Assembly: GCF_003688495.1 (NCBI RefSeq)
Contig: NZ_REFH01000014.1
Location: 1 to 64,000 of the forward strand
Source: Flavobacterium weaverense
GTDB lineage: Bacteria; Bacteroidota; Bacteroidia; Flavobacteriales; Flavobacteriaceae
Reading direction: 5' to 3'
DNA length: 64,000 bases
This document shows, piece after piece, positions 17,094-25,947 of this stretch. The position numbers and the translations under genes are program-made. The number at the start of each line of letters is the position of its first letter. The first letter of the stretch is position 1. Under the pieces are notes generated by a model. The model was given only the letters and a program-made list of their open reading frames with translations, was not told where the DNA came from and ran no database searches.

Positions 17094-17129
17094 TTGAAAA
17101 TGACTATTTGGGAAAATTCAATACCTTTG
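17094..17129 (+). promoter_or_regulatory. Promoter of the class V aminotransferase gene
   Basis: TACCTTTG at 17122-17129 matches TAnnTTTG exactly. A TTG at 17094-17096 is a candidate -33 element at a slightly long distance. The predicted transcript starts near 17136, just before the ATG at 17150, which fixes the gene start. Confidence 0.55.
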
Positions 17130-17149
17130 AGGTCAAATTTAATTTAGAC

Positions 17150-18637
17150 ATGATTACCAAAACAGCAACAACACAACTAGAGCAATACTTTCAACAGTTC
17201 CGTAAAAATATAATCGGGATTGATCAAGAGTTTGAATCGCCTTACGGCCAAAAGCAAATCGTTTATACGGATTGGACAGCAAGTGGTCGATTATACCGTC
17301 CTATTGAAGAAAAGTTGATGAACGAATTTGGACCTTTTGTTGCCAATACGCACACTGAAACGACAATTTCAGGAACTGCGATGACAAAAGCATATCATAG
17401 AGCACGTCATATTATTAAAGAACATGTGAATGCAAGTTCTGATGATGTTTTAATCACTGATGGAACTGGAATGACTGGAGTTGTAAATAAATTTCAGAGA
17501 ATTTTAGGTTTGAAAGTTCCTGAAAACTTAAAGAATTTTATAAATATTCCCGCAGAAAAGAAACCAGTTGTATTCATTTCTCACATGGAGCACCATTCGA
17601 ACCAAACATCATGGTTAGAAACAATTGCTGATGTTGAAGTAATTCCTTCCTGTGAAGATGGTTTATTTAGTGTAGAGAATCTTGAAATACTATTAGATAA
17701 ATATAAAGAGAGACCATTTAAAATTGCTTCTATAACTTCTTGTTCTAATGTTACTGGAATCAGAACTCCGTATCATGAAGTAGCTAAAATTATGCATCAA
17801 CACAACGGACTTTGTTTTGTTGATTTTGCATGTTCTGGTCCTTATGTAAAAATTGATATGCATCCTGAAGATCCTGAAAGTTATTTAGATGCTATTTTCT
17901 TTTCTCCGCATAAATTTCTTGGCGGACCTGGAACGTGTGGTGTTTTAGTTTTTAATAAAAAATTATATCAAAATTTGGTCCCTGATAATCCAGGTGGTGG
18001 TACCGTAAGTTGGACTAATCCATGGGGCGAACATAAATATATTGACAATATCGAAGATAGAGAAGATGGTGGTACGCCAGGTTTTCTCCAAGTAATAAAA
18101 ACGGCATTGGCAATCCAGTTGAAAGACCAAATGGGTATTGACAATATCCTAAAAAGAGAACATGAAATTGTAGAAAATATTTTTCAGGAGTTGGGTGATG
18201 TTTCAAATATTAAAATTTTAGCAGCACAACATCAAGATAGGTTAGGAGTGATTTCGTTTTTTATCGAAGATTTACATTTCAACTTAGGAGTTAAATTGCT
18301 GAATGACAAATTTGGTATTCAAACTCGTGGTGGATGTAGTTGTGCTGGTACTTACGGTCACTTTTTACTTCATGTAGATCAAGAGACTTCAACGAAGTTA
18401 ATTGATGAAATAACTTTAGGTGACTTAATTAGAAAACCGGGTTGGATTAGAATGTCAATACATCCTACAACTACTACGGAGGAAATCGAATACGTATGCG
18501 ATGGAATTAAAGCATTAGCTGAAAATCATAAGTCTTGGGCTTTAGATTATGACTATAATCCAAATAGCAATGAGTTTATAAATAAAAATGCACAACCTCT
18601 AGAAGACGAATTAGTAAAAAACTGGTTTTCACTTTAA
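17150..18637 (+). CDS. Class V aminotransferase, cysteine-desulfurase-like PLP enzyme
   Basis: The 495-residue PLP enzyme resembles the SufS/Csd branch. The Schiff-base lysine is in FFSPHKFLGGPG, substrate residues in HMEHHSNQTSW, and a cysteine-bearing loop reads RGGCSCAGTYGHF. A cysteine desulfurase or selenocysteine-lyase-type reaction is possible, but no Fe-S assembly genes are next to it, so the substrate is unknown. I take the start at 17150 (MITKTATTQLEQ). The frame stays open upstream to 16865, but that extension overlaps glmM and its terminator and has no family similarity. Promoter evidence also supports 17150. Confidence 0.85.
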   Translation: MITKTATTQLEQYFQQFRKNIIGIDQEFESPYGQKQIVYTDWTASGRLYRPIEEKLMNEFGPFVANTHTETTISGTAMTKAYHRARHIIKEHVNASSDDVLITDGTGMTGVVNKFQRILGLKVPENLKNFINIPAEKKPVVFISHMEHHSNQTSWLETIADVEVIPSCEDGLFSVENLEILLDKYKERPFKIASITSCSNVTGIRTPYHEVAKIMHQHNGLCFVDFACSGPYVKIDMHPEDPESYLDAIFFSPHKFLGGPGTCGVLVFNKKLYQNLVPDNPGGGTVSWTNPWGEHKYIDNIEDREDGGTPGFLQVIKTALAIQLKDQMGIDNILKREHEIVENIFQELGDVSNIKILAAQHQDRLGVISFFIEDLHFNLGVKLLNDKFGIQTRGGCSCAGTYGHFLLHVDQETSTKLIDEITLGDLIRKPGWIRMSIHPTTTTEEIEYVCDGIKALAENHKSWALDYDYNPNSNEFINKNAQPLEDELVKNWFSL

Positions 18638-18660
18638 AAAGTTGCACTGTAAATAATAAA

Positions 18661-18700
18661 ATCCCTAAATCATAAAAATTTTGATTTAGGGATTTTTTTT
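18661..18700 (+). terminator. Strong terminator between convergent genes
   Basis: ATCCCTAAATCA (18661-18672) pairs perfectly with TGATTTAGGGAT (18682-18693), followed by T8. The opposite strand also has a T-rich tail, so it may serve the convergent acyltransferase gene too. Confidence 0.9.
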
Positions 18701-18718
18701 CGAATGAACTTTTGATTG

Positions 18719-19588
18719 CTATTTTCTATGTTTCCATCTTTTGTGCGTCCAAAAATAATATTCTGGAGCTTCAAGAATTTGCTTTTCTACTTCTTTAATA
18801 TATTTATGAGTAATTCCAAAATCAGGTACTGATTTCGGATCGTCGCTAAGCGGTATTATCGTCAGTTCGTAATATCCTCTTTTTAGTTTTTTAACTTTTG
18901 CAAAAACAACAGTCATGTCATATTTCTTAGAAAGCATTTCAGGTCCAGTATGCACCGGAACTTCAATTCCCATAAAGCTTTCCCAGTGAAAAATTCGATC
19001 TGCTTTAGGTGATTGGTCACTAGCTAAACCATACATGCATTGAATATTGTCTTTTTTGTTCTGTGAAATCAGCGGAATAGTTAGGCTTGTTGGCACTAGT
19101 TCAGTGTTGTATTTTGATCGAATGTCTCTAACCAATTTGTCAAAGTATTTGTTTGCTAATTTTTTGTAAACTGCGACTCCTTTTACAGATAGCTTTTGGT
19201 TCAATGTAATCAACCATTCCCAACTGGCATAATGGGAAGCAATAAGCATAATACTTTTACCCTTTTTCTCATATTCTTTAATTAGTTCGATATTAGTTAT
19301 CGTAAATCTTTTGTTCATTTCTTCTGAAGAGATGGTCATCGTTTTAACCATTTCGAGAAACATATCACAAAGATGATGATAGGATTTTTTTTCAATCACT
19401 AATCGTTCTTCATCGGTGAGATTTGGTAGAGCTAAAGCTAGATTTTCACGCACTGTTTTTTTACGATATTCTATTACGTGATAAACAAGAACATAAATGC
19501 AGTCAGAAAGCCAGTAAAAAATTCTAAAAGGAAGAATGGATACTAACCACAAAAGTGGAAAAGCTATGATGAAAATAAGAAATTGCAT
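18719..19588 (-). CDS. LpxL/HtrB-family lysophospholipid or lipid A acyltransferase
   Basis: The 289-residue protein has one N-terminal membrane anchor (MQFLIFIIAFPLLWLVSILPF) and the HX4(D/E) acyltransferase motif in IASHYASWEW. The segment YGLASDQSPK is also typical of the family, which adds secondary acyl chains to lipid A. It acts at the inner membrane. I place the start at 19586-19588 rather than ten codons upstream, because the hydrophobic anchor begins there and a TATCTTTG -7 box (19605-19612) would put the transcript start after the earlier ATG. The exact acceptor lipid cannot be told. Confidence 0.88.
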   Translation of the reverse strand: MQFLIFIIAFPLLWLVSILPFRIFYWLSDCIYVLVYHVIEYRKKTVRENLALALPNLTDEERLVIEKKSYHHLCDMFLEMVKTMTISSEEMNKRFTITNIELIKEYEKKGKSIMLIASHYASWEWLITLNQKLSVKGVAVYKKLANKYFDKLVRDIRSKYNTELVPTSLTIPLISQNKKDNIQCMYGLASDQSPKADRIFHWESFMGIEVPVHTGPEMLSKKYDMTVVFAKVKKLKRGYYELTIIPLSDDPKSVPDFGITHKYIKEVEKQILEAPEYYFWTHKRWKHRK

Positions 19589-19604
19589 GCAGTTAATTTT
19601 TGGG

Positions 19605-19612
19605 CAAAGATA
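19605..19612 (-). promoter_or_regulatory. -7 promoter box of the acyltransferase gene
   Basis: TATCTTTG on the minus strand matches TAnnTTTG, 17 bases ahead of the chosen ATG. No clear -33 element is seen. Confidence 0.4.
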
Positions 19613-19703
19613 AGTCAAAAATGTAGATTGGTATAAAATATGACTACTTACTGCGTCGACGTTAGAGAATGACTATCTTTACATTTCACAATAAACAGTT
19701 TTT

Positions 19704-20342
19704 ATGAATACCATTTTAATAGCAATAATTGTTGTAAATGTTTTAATTAGCTACAAAGGTTTTAACGACCTTTCTTTTTTTAGAAAATACGAATTTCATG
19801 TTGGAAGTATTCGAGCGGGTGAGCAATTAAGGATGCTTTCGTCAGGTTTTCTTCATGTCGATATGACTCATTTGATTTTTAATATGTTGACACTATGGTT
19901 TTTTGCGCCAGTGGTTATTAATTATATGGGTAGTTTTTCTTTTATTCTAATTTATTTTGGAAGTTTAATTTTTGGAAGTTTATTGACGATGGCTTTTCAC
20001 AAGAACGATTACAACTATAGAGCGGTAGGAGCTTCTGGAGCTGTAACTGGAGTATTATATTCTGCGATTTTACTGCAGCCTGACATGATGCTTGGAATCT
20101 TTTTTATAATACCAATGCCTGCTTACCTTTTTGGAATTTTATATTTACTCTATTCTATTTATGGAATGAGAGCTAAAAATGATAATATTGGCCATACAGC
20201 ACACTTTGGAGGCGCTGTGGGTGGATATTTAATCACATTAGTCAAAGAGCCAACATTAATTGTTGAGCATACTTTAATGGTAGTCCTATTAGCGATTCCA
20301 ATCGTGATTCTTTTTGTAATGCAAAAGATGGGAAAACTATAA
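19704..20342 (+). CDS. Rhomboid-family intramembrane serine protease
   Basis: The 212-residue polytopic membrane protein carries the rhomboid catalytic pair: Ser111 in GASGAVTG and His167 in HTAHFGGAVGGY. The HVDMTHLIFNM segment with the conserved His and Asn is also present. It has the basic bacterial core of six predicted membrane segments without extra domains. Rhomboids cleave membrane proteins inside the bilayer; the substrate here is unknown. It is divergent from the acyltransferase gene and followed after 49 bases by a SIMPL-domain gene on the same strand. Confidence 0.93.
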   Translation: MNTILIAIIVVNVLISYKGFNDLSFFRKYEFHVGSIRAGEQLRMLSSGFLHVDMTHLIFNMLTLWFFAPVVINYMGSFSFILIYFGSLIFGSLLTMAFHKNDYNYRAVGASGAVTGVLYSAILLQPDMMLGIFFIIPMPAYLFGILYLLYSIYGMRAKNDNIGHTAHFGGAVGGYLITLVKEPTLIVEHTLMVVLLAIPIVILFVMQKMGKL

Positions 20343-20391
20343 TGGCATAACTTTTGAAAAGAAAATATTACAAACAAGTAAATTTAAAAAA

Positions 20392-21081
20392 ATGAAAAAA
20401 GCACTATTAATACTTTCTGTATTGTTCATTACGATGTCATACGGTCAGGAAGTAAAGCAAGTTCCTCAAATTAATGTTAGTGGAGAAGGGAAAGTTAAAG
20501 TTGCTCCAGATGAAGCTACTATTGCAGTGACTGTTGAAACTAAAGGCACAGATGCAAAAAACGTTAAAAAGCAAAATGACGAAAAGATTGAAGCCGTTAT
20601 TAAGTTCATAAAAAAAATGAATTTGGCTCCATCCGATTTTAAAACGCAACGTGTTTCATTGAATCCTCAATATGATTATGAGAAAAAGAAACATAATTAT
20701 AATGCTACTCAAACTATCGAAATTTTATTGAAAGATTTGTCAAAATATGACGAATTAATGGGAGGTTTAGTAGATGCAGGAATTAATAGAATTGATAATG
20801 TAACCTTTCAGTCTTCAAAGATGGTTCAATATGAATCAGAAGCTAGAAAATTAGCAATGAAAGAAGCAAAAGTTAAAGCAGAAGATTACGTTTCAGTTTT
20901 AGGTCAGAAAGTTGGTCGAGCAATGACTATTTCAGATAATTCTCAAACAAATTATCCGCAACCAAGATATGCATCGATGAAGTTAATGGAATCTAGTGAT
21001 ATGAGTGCTCCAAGAGAGACGCTTGCTGTAGGAGAAATTAATATTACTGCAAACGTAACTGTGAGTTTTATATTAGAGTAA
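20392..21081 (+). CDS. SIMPL-domain (DUF541) periplasmic protein
   Basis: The 229-residue protein has a signal peptide (MKKALLILSVLFITMSYGQ) and then a single SIMPL/DUF541 domain: INVSGEGKVKVAPDEATI at the start, a YNATQTIEILLKDL middle, and the ALAVGEI-type end (TLAVGEINITANVTVSFIL). Family members are periplasmic or outer-membrane-associated oligomers of poorly defined function, sometimes linked to oxidative stress. It is probably co-transcribed with the rhomboid gene 49 bases upstream and ends before a long hairpin. Confidence 0.9.
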   Translation: MKKALLILSVLFITMSYGQEVKQVPQINVSGEGKVKVAPDEATIAVTVETKGTDAKNVKKQNDEKIEAVIKFIKKMNLAPSDFKTQRVSLNPQYDYEKKKHNYNATQTIEILLKDLSKYDELMGGLVDAGINRIDNVTFQSSKMVQYESEARKLAMKEAKVKAEDYVSVLGQKVGRAMTISDNSQTNYPQPRYASMKLMESSDMSAPRETLAVGEINITANVTVSFILE

Positions 21082-21126
21082 CTGCTAGTTGTTGATCTAA
21101 ATGCATATTGCTAATTATTAGCAATA

Positions 21127-21194
21127 AAAAAACACTTTTAAGAATTTGATAAAGGAAAGGGATTTCCAGAATCAAACTTTTAAAAGTGTTTTTT
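21127..21194. terminator. Long bidirectional hairpin between convergent genes
   Basis: AAAAAACACTTTTA (21127-21140) pairs perfectly with TAAAAGTGTTTTTT (21181-21194). The 40-base loop folds further through TTTGAT/ATCAAA and GGAAA/TTTCC pairs. T-tracts are present in both directions, serving the SIMPL gene (plus) and the CBM9-like gene (minus). Confidence 0.8.
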
Positions 21195-21230
21195 ATTTTA
21201 ACTAAAAGATGATGTTCTTAGACGCGCTAC

Positions 21231-21881
21231 TTATTCCATCAATTGCATCACTCCAAATGATGATGCGATATGAAAGTTAGGCACTTCCGTATTTGGGTTT
21301 ACCCATGAAATCCAAACAGGTTCAAAAATCGACTTTTCTACTTCATTATATTTGGCGCGGAAAATTCCAGTTTCGATTTTATCATCATTTATTAAATTTA
21401 GCATTTTTAAAGATGAGATACTTATTGCTCCCTCAACTACAAAGCTATTATGATTGATTGAAGATTTAACCTCTAAATTACTTTGTGGCCAATTCCAATC
21501 AAAGTCAAATTTTTTATTCGGGTATGCCACAAAATCCATAACTCTGGCAGCCGTATCGATTTCCAAGCAATAGTAGGGATTAAGTGTGTCATCTGATCTA
21601 AAAAAGAGTTCCACTCTATCAGAGTTTCCAATACTTTCAACGCCATCATCCTTCATTTCAATATGAATATTTGTATCATATACCGTAAAGCAGAAGTATA
21701 AATTTTCTCGATCCCAAACAGACTTAAATTCTATTTTAGCAGGTTTTGCTGCATCCCAAGGCGAAATAAAGTCGGTTAGTATTGTCGCATTTTCCCATAA
21801 AGGATTATCTCCTTTACCTGTGACTTCTAGAAGATTTTCTTCTACTAACTGTACTTCATAATTTTTCATTTCTTGAGTCAT
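21231..21881 (-). CDS. CBM9-like carbohydrate-binding protein, apparently cytoplasmic
   Basis: The 216-residue protein is a stand-alone family 9-type carbohydrate-binding (DOMON-like) domain. Supporting segments are NPLWENATILTDF, an early KIEFKSVWDRENLYFCFTVYD strand pair, DRVELFFRSDD and YYCLEIDTAARVMDF. No catalytic domain and no signal peptide are seen; an internal Met at residue 5 is an alternative start. It is the last gene of the minus-strand polysaccharide locus and lies 84 bases downstream of a sulfatase. A role in sugar handling is inferred from context only. Confidence 0.75.
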   Translation of the reverse strand: MTQEMKNYEVQLVEENLLEVTGKGDNPLWENATILTDFISPWDAAKPAKIEFKSVWDRENLYFCFTVYDTNIHIEMKDDGVESIGNSDRVELFFRSDDTLNPYYCLEIDTAARVMDFVAYPNKKFDFDWNWPQSNLEVKSSINHNSFVVEGAISISSLKMLNLINDDKIETGIFRAKYNEVEKSIFEPVWISWVNPNTEVPNFHIASSFGVMQLME

Positions 21882-21965
21882 ATTTTTCTTTTTTGAGAAT
21901 GTGAATTTTACAAATTCTGTGTAGTATTGTAAAGAAAGTTACTTTCAATAAATACTAGACCAAAT

Positions 21966-23510
21966 TTACAAATTAAAGGTATCATCTGGAAACAAAATCA
22001 TCTTGTTTGTCATTTTATTTATAGGCATTTTCGTATTTGCATTTCGCAAGTACTTTCCTAGTTGCTTTGCTAATTTATATCCTATTTTCACATTGCTTAA
22101 TACTACATTATTTTTCTCGTCTATATCTATTTTTGTATTGTATAGTTCGAATCGCTGATCTTCATGAAAGTAAATTAATTTCCAATCTCCTTGTCGTATG
22201 GCGCTATATAGTTTTAAGGCTGGACCTTCTGGGCCCCAAACGTGCGGATAGTGCCAGTAATAAAAGGTGTTATTTTTTACCTTTTTTTGCTTTAATAAGG
22301 GAACTATACTTTTTCCATCTACTTTTTGGACTAAATTATATTTTTTATTAGTAGTCATTGCCATCAAAGTTGGGAAGATGTCTTCAATTATTATATTATT
22401 TTGAGAAATACTATTTTCCTTAGTAACTCCTGGCCATTTTATAATAAATGGTATACGGACTCCACCTTCATAAGCAGAACCTTTTCCACTGCGCAAAGGA
22501 CTATTATGCGTATTTAAAGCAGCGCCTTGGCGCGTATGAGCGCTTAAACCTCCATTATCTGAAAGAAATATAATAATAGTGTTGTCACTGATATTTTTTT
22601 CTGCAAGATAAACCATTATATCTCCCAAGCTTTTGTCCATTCCTTCAACTAGTGAGGCATATTTAGCCTCAATCGGATCCATTCCTACATCAATATACTT
22701 TTTCAAAAATCTTTTGTCACCCATTATAGGAGTATGGACGGCATAGTGGGACATGTAAAGCATAAAAGGTTTGTGTATTTTAAGTGCTTGGTCCATTGAT
22801 GCGATCGCTTCCTGAGTAAGTGCTTCAGTAAGAAATATATCTTTTCCCCAATATTTTTCTAATCCAGGAACAGCACGATTATCTTTTTTGCCATTCTCAT
22901 TACCAAAATTCTCTAAACCTAAATAGCTTTTAGGTTGACCTGCAGCATGACCACCAATGTTAATATCAAATCCTAAATTTAAAGGATCTTCTCCCGGAGT
23001 ATTGTACGCTCCAAAGTGAGCTTTACCTGCATGAATCGTGTAATAACCATTATCTTTTAAAACTTGAGGAAAAGTAGTTGCGTAGATTGTATTTTCAATT
23101 CCAGGTGTTGCACTTAACCCATTCAAATTCCATTCAGGTATTGTTACAAGCGCTGACTCTCCTTCCTCACTTTTATTTTTTTCGAAAGTCCAATTGGTTA
23201 CTTTATGATTTATGGGATTCATTCCTGTTAATAGACTTACTCGACTAGGTGTACAAACAGCAGCTGCATAAGCATTTGTGAATTTCATACCTTGACTAGC
23301 TAATTTTTCCATATTAGGAGTATGGTAAATTGAATTCCAGTTGGTTTTTTCTTTGTAGAATGGGAGAGAAGTATCTTGCCAACCCATATCATCCACTAAA
23401 AATATAACAATATTTGGTTTTGGAATACCTACTTTTTTTTCCTGTGCGAAAGTAGTTCCGTTATTGAGAAGTGATACTAGAATCAGAGCAATTGCATGAA
23501 AGTATTTCAT
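21966..23510 (-). CDS. Secreted family S1 sulfatase (CTPSR type)
   Basis: The 514-residue precursor has a signal peptide ending near FAQ. The formylglycine motif C-T-P-S-R starts at Cys86, and metal-binding Asp40-Asp41 are in FLVDDMGW. Further family segments are HAGKAHFG and IIFLSDNGGLSAHTRQG. S1 sulfatases remove sulfate esters from polysaccharides; the position attacked cannot be read from the sequence. The cysteine must be converted to formylglycine by a maturase, which is not in this window. A strong terminator (23573-23624) lies upstream, so this gene and the CBM9-like gene form a separate short unit at the end of the locus. Confidence 0.92.
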   Translation of the reverse strand: MKYFHAIALILVSLLNNGTTFAQEKKVGIPKPNIVIFLVDDMGWQDTSLPFYKEKTNWNSIYHTPNMEKLASQGMKFTNAYAAAVCTPSRVSLLTGMNPINHKVTNWTFEKNKSEEGESALVTIPEWNLNGLSATPGIENTIYATTFPQVLKDNGYYTIHAGKAHFGAYNTPGEDPLNLGFDINIGGHAAGQPKSYLGLENFGNENGKKDNRAVPGLEKYWGKDIFLTEALTQEAIASMDQALKIHKPFMLYMSHYAVHTPIMGDKRFLKKYIDVGMDPIEAKYASLVEGMDKSLGDIMVYLAEKNISDNTIIIFLSDNGGLSAHTRQGAALNTHNSPLRSGKGSAYEGGVRIPFIIKWPGVTKENSISQNNIIIEDIFPTLMAMTTNKKYNLVQKVDGKSIVPLLKQKKVKNNTFYYWHYPHVWGPEGPALKLYSAIRQGDWKLIYFHEDQRFELYNTKIDIDEKNNVVLSNVKIGYKLAKQLGKYLRNANTKMPINKMTNKMILFPDDTFNL

Positions 23511-23572
23511 TACGATAATTTTTAAAATTTAGTCGGCGGTATTTTATTGAATTTCGAATTGAATATTTTACT

Positions 23573-23624
23573 AAAAAAAATGATTGTTATTAGAATTAGC
23601 AATTTGCTTCTAATAACAATCATT
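23573..23624 (-). terminator. Strong terminator after the ExuT-like transporter gene
   Basis: A perfect 17-bp stem (23579-23595 with 23608-23624; arms AATGATTGTTATTAGAA and its complement) has a 12-base loop that is itself partly palindromic (GCAATTTGC). On the minus strand it is followed by T8, ending at 23573. Confidence 0.92.
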
Positions 23625-23721
23625 GTTATAAATCAATTCATTATAAATATCTAATTGCAGTATAAGCGAATTTATGGCAAAATCTCAATTGGCAAACAAT
23701 TTTTATAAGTTACTTTCTGGT

Positions 23722-25158
23722 CTACATATCTTTTATAGGGGAATATCTAGGAACCAATAATTTCATTACTGTCCATCCTATTAGATAGCACACTGCACAA
23801 ATTGAAAAGATGATAAAATATCCAGCTTCGATTCCTTTAAAGCCCATAAAAGCCATATTTGTTTCTTTCGAAAAATCGAAAAGCATTCCAGATCCCTTAT
23901 TGATTATAGTTGAACCAATTCCTCCTGCAAGTCCACCAATTCCAACAATTGTTGCAATAGCTTTTTTAGGAAACATATCTCCTACAGTTGTAAAAATATT
24001 TGCTGACCACGCTTGATGAGCGGCACCTGCAATACCAATAATGATTACAGGAATCCAGTATGTAATGTGACCTAATGGTTGTGCAATCATCGCTAATAAA
24101 GGGAAAAAAGCAAAAATCAACATGGATTTCATCCTTCCTGCGTATGGATTCATTCCTTTCTTTTCCACAAAGTAAGTTGGTAGCCAACCTCCGATAATTG
24201 AAAGTAAAGTAATCATATATAACACAAATAATGGAAGTGCAGCTTGCGTAGAATCCATTTTATAAACAGAACTTAAATAAGCTGGTGTCCAAAATAAAAA
24301 AAACCACCAAACTCCGTCAGTCATGAATTTACCAAAAGCGAAAGCCCACGTTTGTCTGTATTTAAAGCATTGCATTAGAGAAACTTTAGCAGTAGTTTCA
24401 GGTGTGTAGCCTTCTAATTTGCTATCTGCAATGTCATCTTGTTGTATATAAGCTAGTTCAGCTGCAGTAACTTTAGGATGTTTCTCTGGTTTCTCGTACA
24501 TAAAAATCCAAAATCCCATCCATACAAAACCTAAAGCACCAATTATAATAAACGCCATTTCCCATCCAAATGCTCTTGCAATAAATGGAATACTAATAGG
24601 TGCTGCTAATGCTCCAACAGTTGCACCTGCATTAAAAATACTTGTTGAAAGCGCTCTGTCTTTTTTAGGGAAATATTCAGCAGTTGCTTTGATCGCAGCA
24701 GGAAAATTTCCTGCTTCACCAACAGCCAAAACAAATCTTGCAAAAATAAATAAAGTTACACTCACGTTAATCACCATCCCTGTATCATTTACCGTAGCAA
24801 TAATTTCTTTCGCTTCTTCGAAACCAACAAACCAGTTTCCAGTGATAATTCCAGCAGTAGCAATTCCGCAGAAAGCATGCAAACAAGCTCCAAATGACCA
24901 AATTCCTATTGCCCATAAAAATCCTTTTTTAGTATCCATCCAATCCACAAATCTACCTGCGAATAAAAGTGATACAGCATAAAAAATAGAAAATAAAGCT
25001 GTTATATTTCCATAATCATTGTTAGTCCAATGAAACTCTGGCGCGATAAAATCACTCCATGTAAGCGAAAGAACTTGTCTATCTAAATAGTTTATAGCAG
25101 TTGCAAAGAACAATAAGCTACAAATTTTCCAGCGATAATTTTTATTTTTAACTTCCAT
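23722..25158 (-). CDS. MFS transporter of the hexuronate (ExuT-like) family
   Basis: This 478-residue inner-membrane transporter has about twelve membrane segments. It carries the anion:cation symporter signature features: AINYLDRQVLSL in helix 1, RFVLAVGEAGNFPAAIKATAEYFP after helix 3, and the GATVGALAAPISIPF segment. ExuT-like proteins import hexuronates by proton symport. Its neighbours KDPG aldolase, KdgK, KduD and KduI make an unsaturated or keto-deoxy uronate the likely cargo. A strong terminator follows, so it closes the uronate operon. Confidence 0.88.
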   Translation of the reverse strand: MEVKNKNYRWKICSLLFFATAINYLDRQVLSLTWSDFIAPEFHWTNNDYGNITALFSIFYAVSLLFAGRFVDWMDTKKGFLWAIGIWSFGACLHAFCGIATAGIITGNWFVGFEEAKEIIATVNDTGMVINVSVTLFIFARFVLAVGEAGNFPAAIKATAEYFPKKDRALSTSIFNAGATVGALAAPISIPFIARAFGWEMAFIIIGALGFVWMGFWIFMYEKPEKHPKVTAAELAYIQQDDIADSKLEGYTPETTAKVSLMQCFKYRQTWAFAFGKFMTDGVWWFFLFWTPAYLSSVYKMDSTQAALPLFVLYMITLLSIIGGWLPTYFVEKKGMNPYAGRMKSMLIFAFFPLLAMIAQPLGHITYWIPVIIIGIAGAAHQAWSANIFTTVGDMFPKKAIATIVGIGGLAGGIGSTIINKGSGMLFDFSKETNMAFMGFKGIEAGYFIIFSICAVCYLIGWTVMKLLVPRYSPIKDM

Positions 25159-25281
25159 ATCTTTTGGTTTCTAGATAGTTTGAACCTTATTATGCTAATT
25201 ACTATTTTCTAAATTTATAATTTAAAAATGTAGCAGTCAAATTTTATTGTAACAAACTAAGTTTTGTTGGATTTAATTTTA

Positions 25282-25947
25282 TTAGGATATTCTACATTTC
25301 TTAATTAGAGCAATGGCTTTTGAAATATAATCAGAAAGAGAATCAAAATTTCCCTCATCAATTAAATTTGTTTTTAGCAGTTTGCTTCCCATTCCAACTG
25401 CTGAAACTCCTGCGCTAAACCATGATTTTAAGTTTTCTTCTTCTGGTTCAACACCGCCTGTTGGCATAAATATAAGATCTGGAAAAATATCTTTTATCGT
25501 CTGAATGTAAGAAGGTCCCACAAGATTACCAGGGAAAATTTTTACTAAAGTAGCTCCTAATGTTTGTGCTTCATGAATTTCTGTTGGCGTTAAGCAGCCA
25601 GGAATCCATGCTAAATTATTTTCAAAAACAACCTTTGATACAGCTGCAGAAACAATAGGACTAACAATAAAATCAGCTCCTAAATCTACGTATTCTTGCG
25701 CTTTTTCAGCTGTTTTTATAGTTCCAATGCCTAACAGCAAGTCAGGCATTTCAGCCACTGCTACTTCTTTTAATACTTTGAAATTTACCACAGCGTTTGC
25801 GCCACGATTAGTGAATTCTAATATTCGAACGCCCGATTTATAAAGCGCACGTAAGATATTTACACTTACTTGCTGATCATCGTGATAGTATAGAGGCAAC
25901 AGCCCTGACGCTACAATTTGCTGTATTACACGTTCTTTTTTATTCAT
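25282..25947 (-). CDS. eda: KDPG/KHG aldolase
   Basis: The 221-residue aldolase cleaves 2-keto-3-deoxy-6-phosphogluconate to pyruvate and glyceraldehyde-3-phosphate. The Schiff-base lysine is in LVKIFPGN and the phosphate loop in FMPTGGVEPE. I choose the start MNKKERVIQQI at 25945-25947; it lies inside the last codons of kdgK, an 8-base overlap that couples the two. The frame runs on to 25998, but that extension would sit inside kdgK and does not look like the family. It is the last step of the uronate branch. Confidence 0.93.
   Translation of the reverse strand: MNKKERVIQQIVASGLLPLYYHDDQQVSVNILRALYKSGVRILEFTNRGANAVVNFKVLKEVAVAEMPDLLLGIGTIKTAEKAQEYVDLGADFIVSPIVSAAVSKVVFENNLAWIPGCLTPTEIHEAQTLGATLVKIFPGNLVGPSYIQTIKDIFPDLIFMPTGGVEPEEENLKSWFSAGVSAVGMGSKLLKTNLIDEGNFDSLSDYISKAIALIKKCRIS

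Noticed and set aside
16865..17149. N-terminal extension of the class V aminotransferase
   Set aside because: It overlaps glmM and spans the glmM terminator; the promoter and family alignment place the start at 17150.
25251..25268. AACAAACTAAGTTTTGTT hairpin between the aldolase and transporter genes as a terminator
   Set aside because: The stem is interrupted and AT-only, and the following tail is not a clear U-tract; the genes may be co-transcribed.
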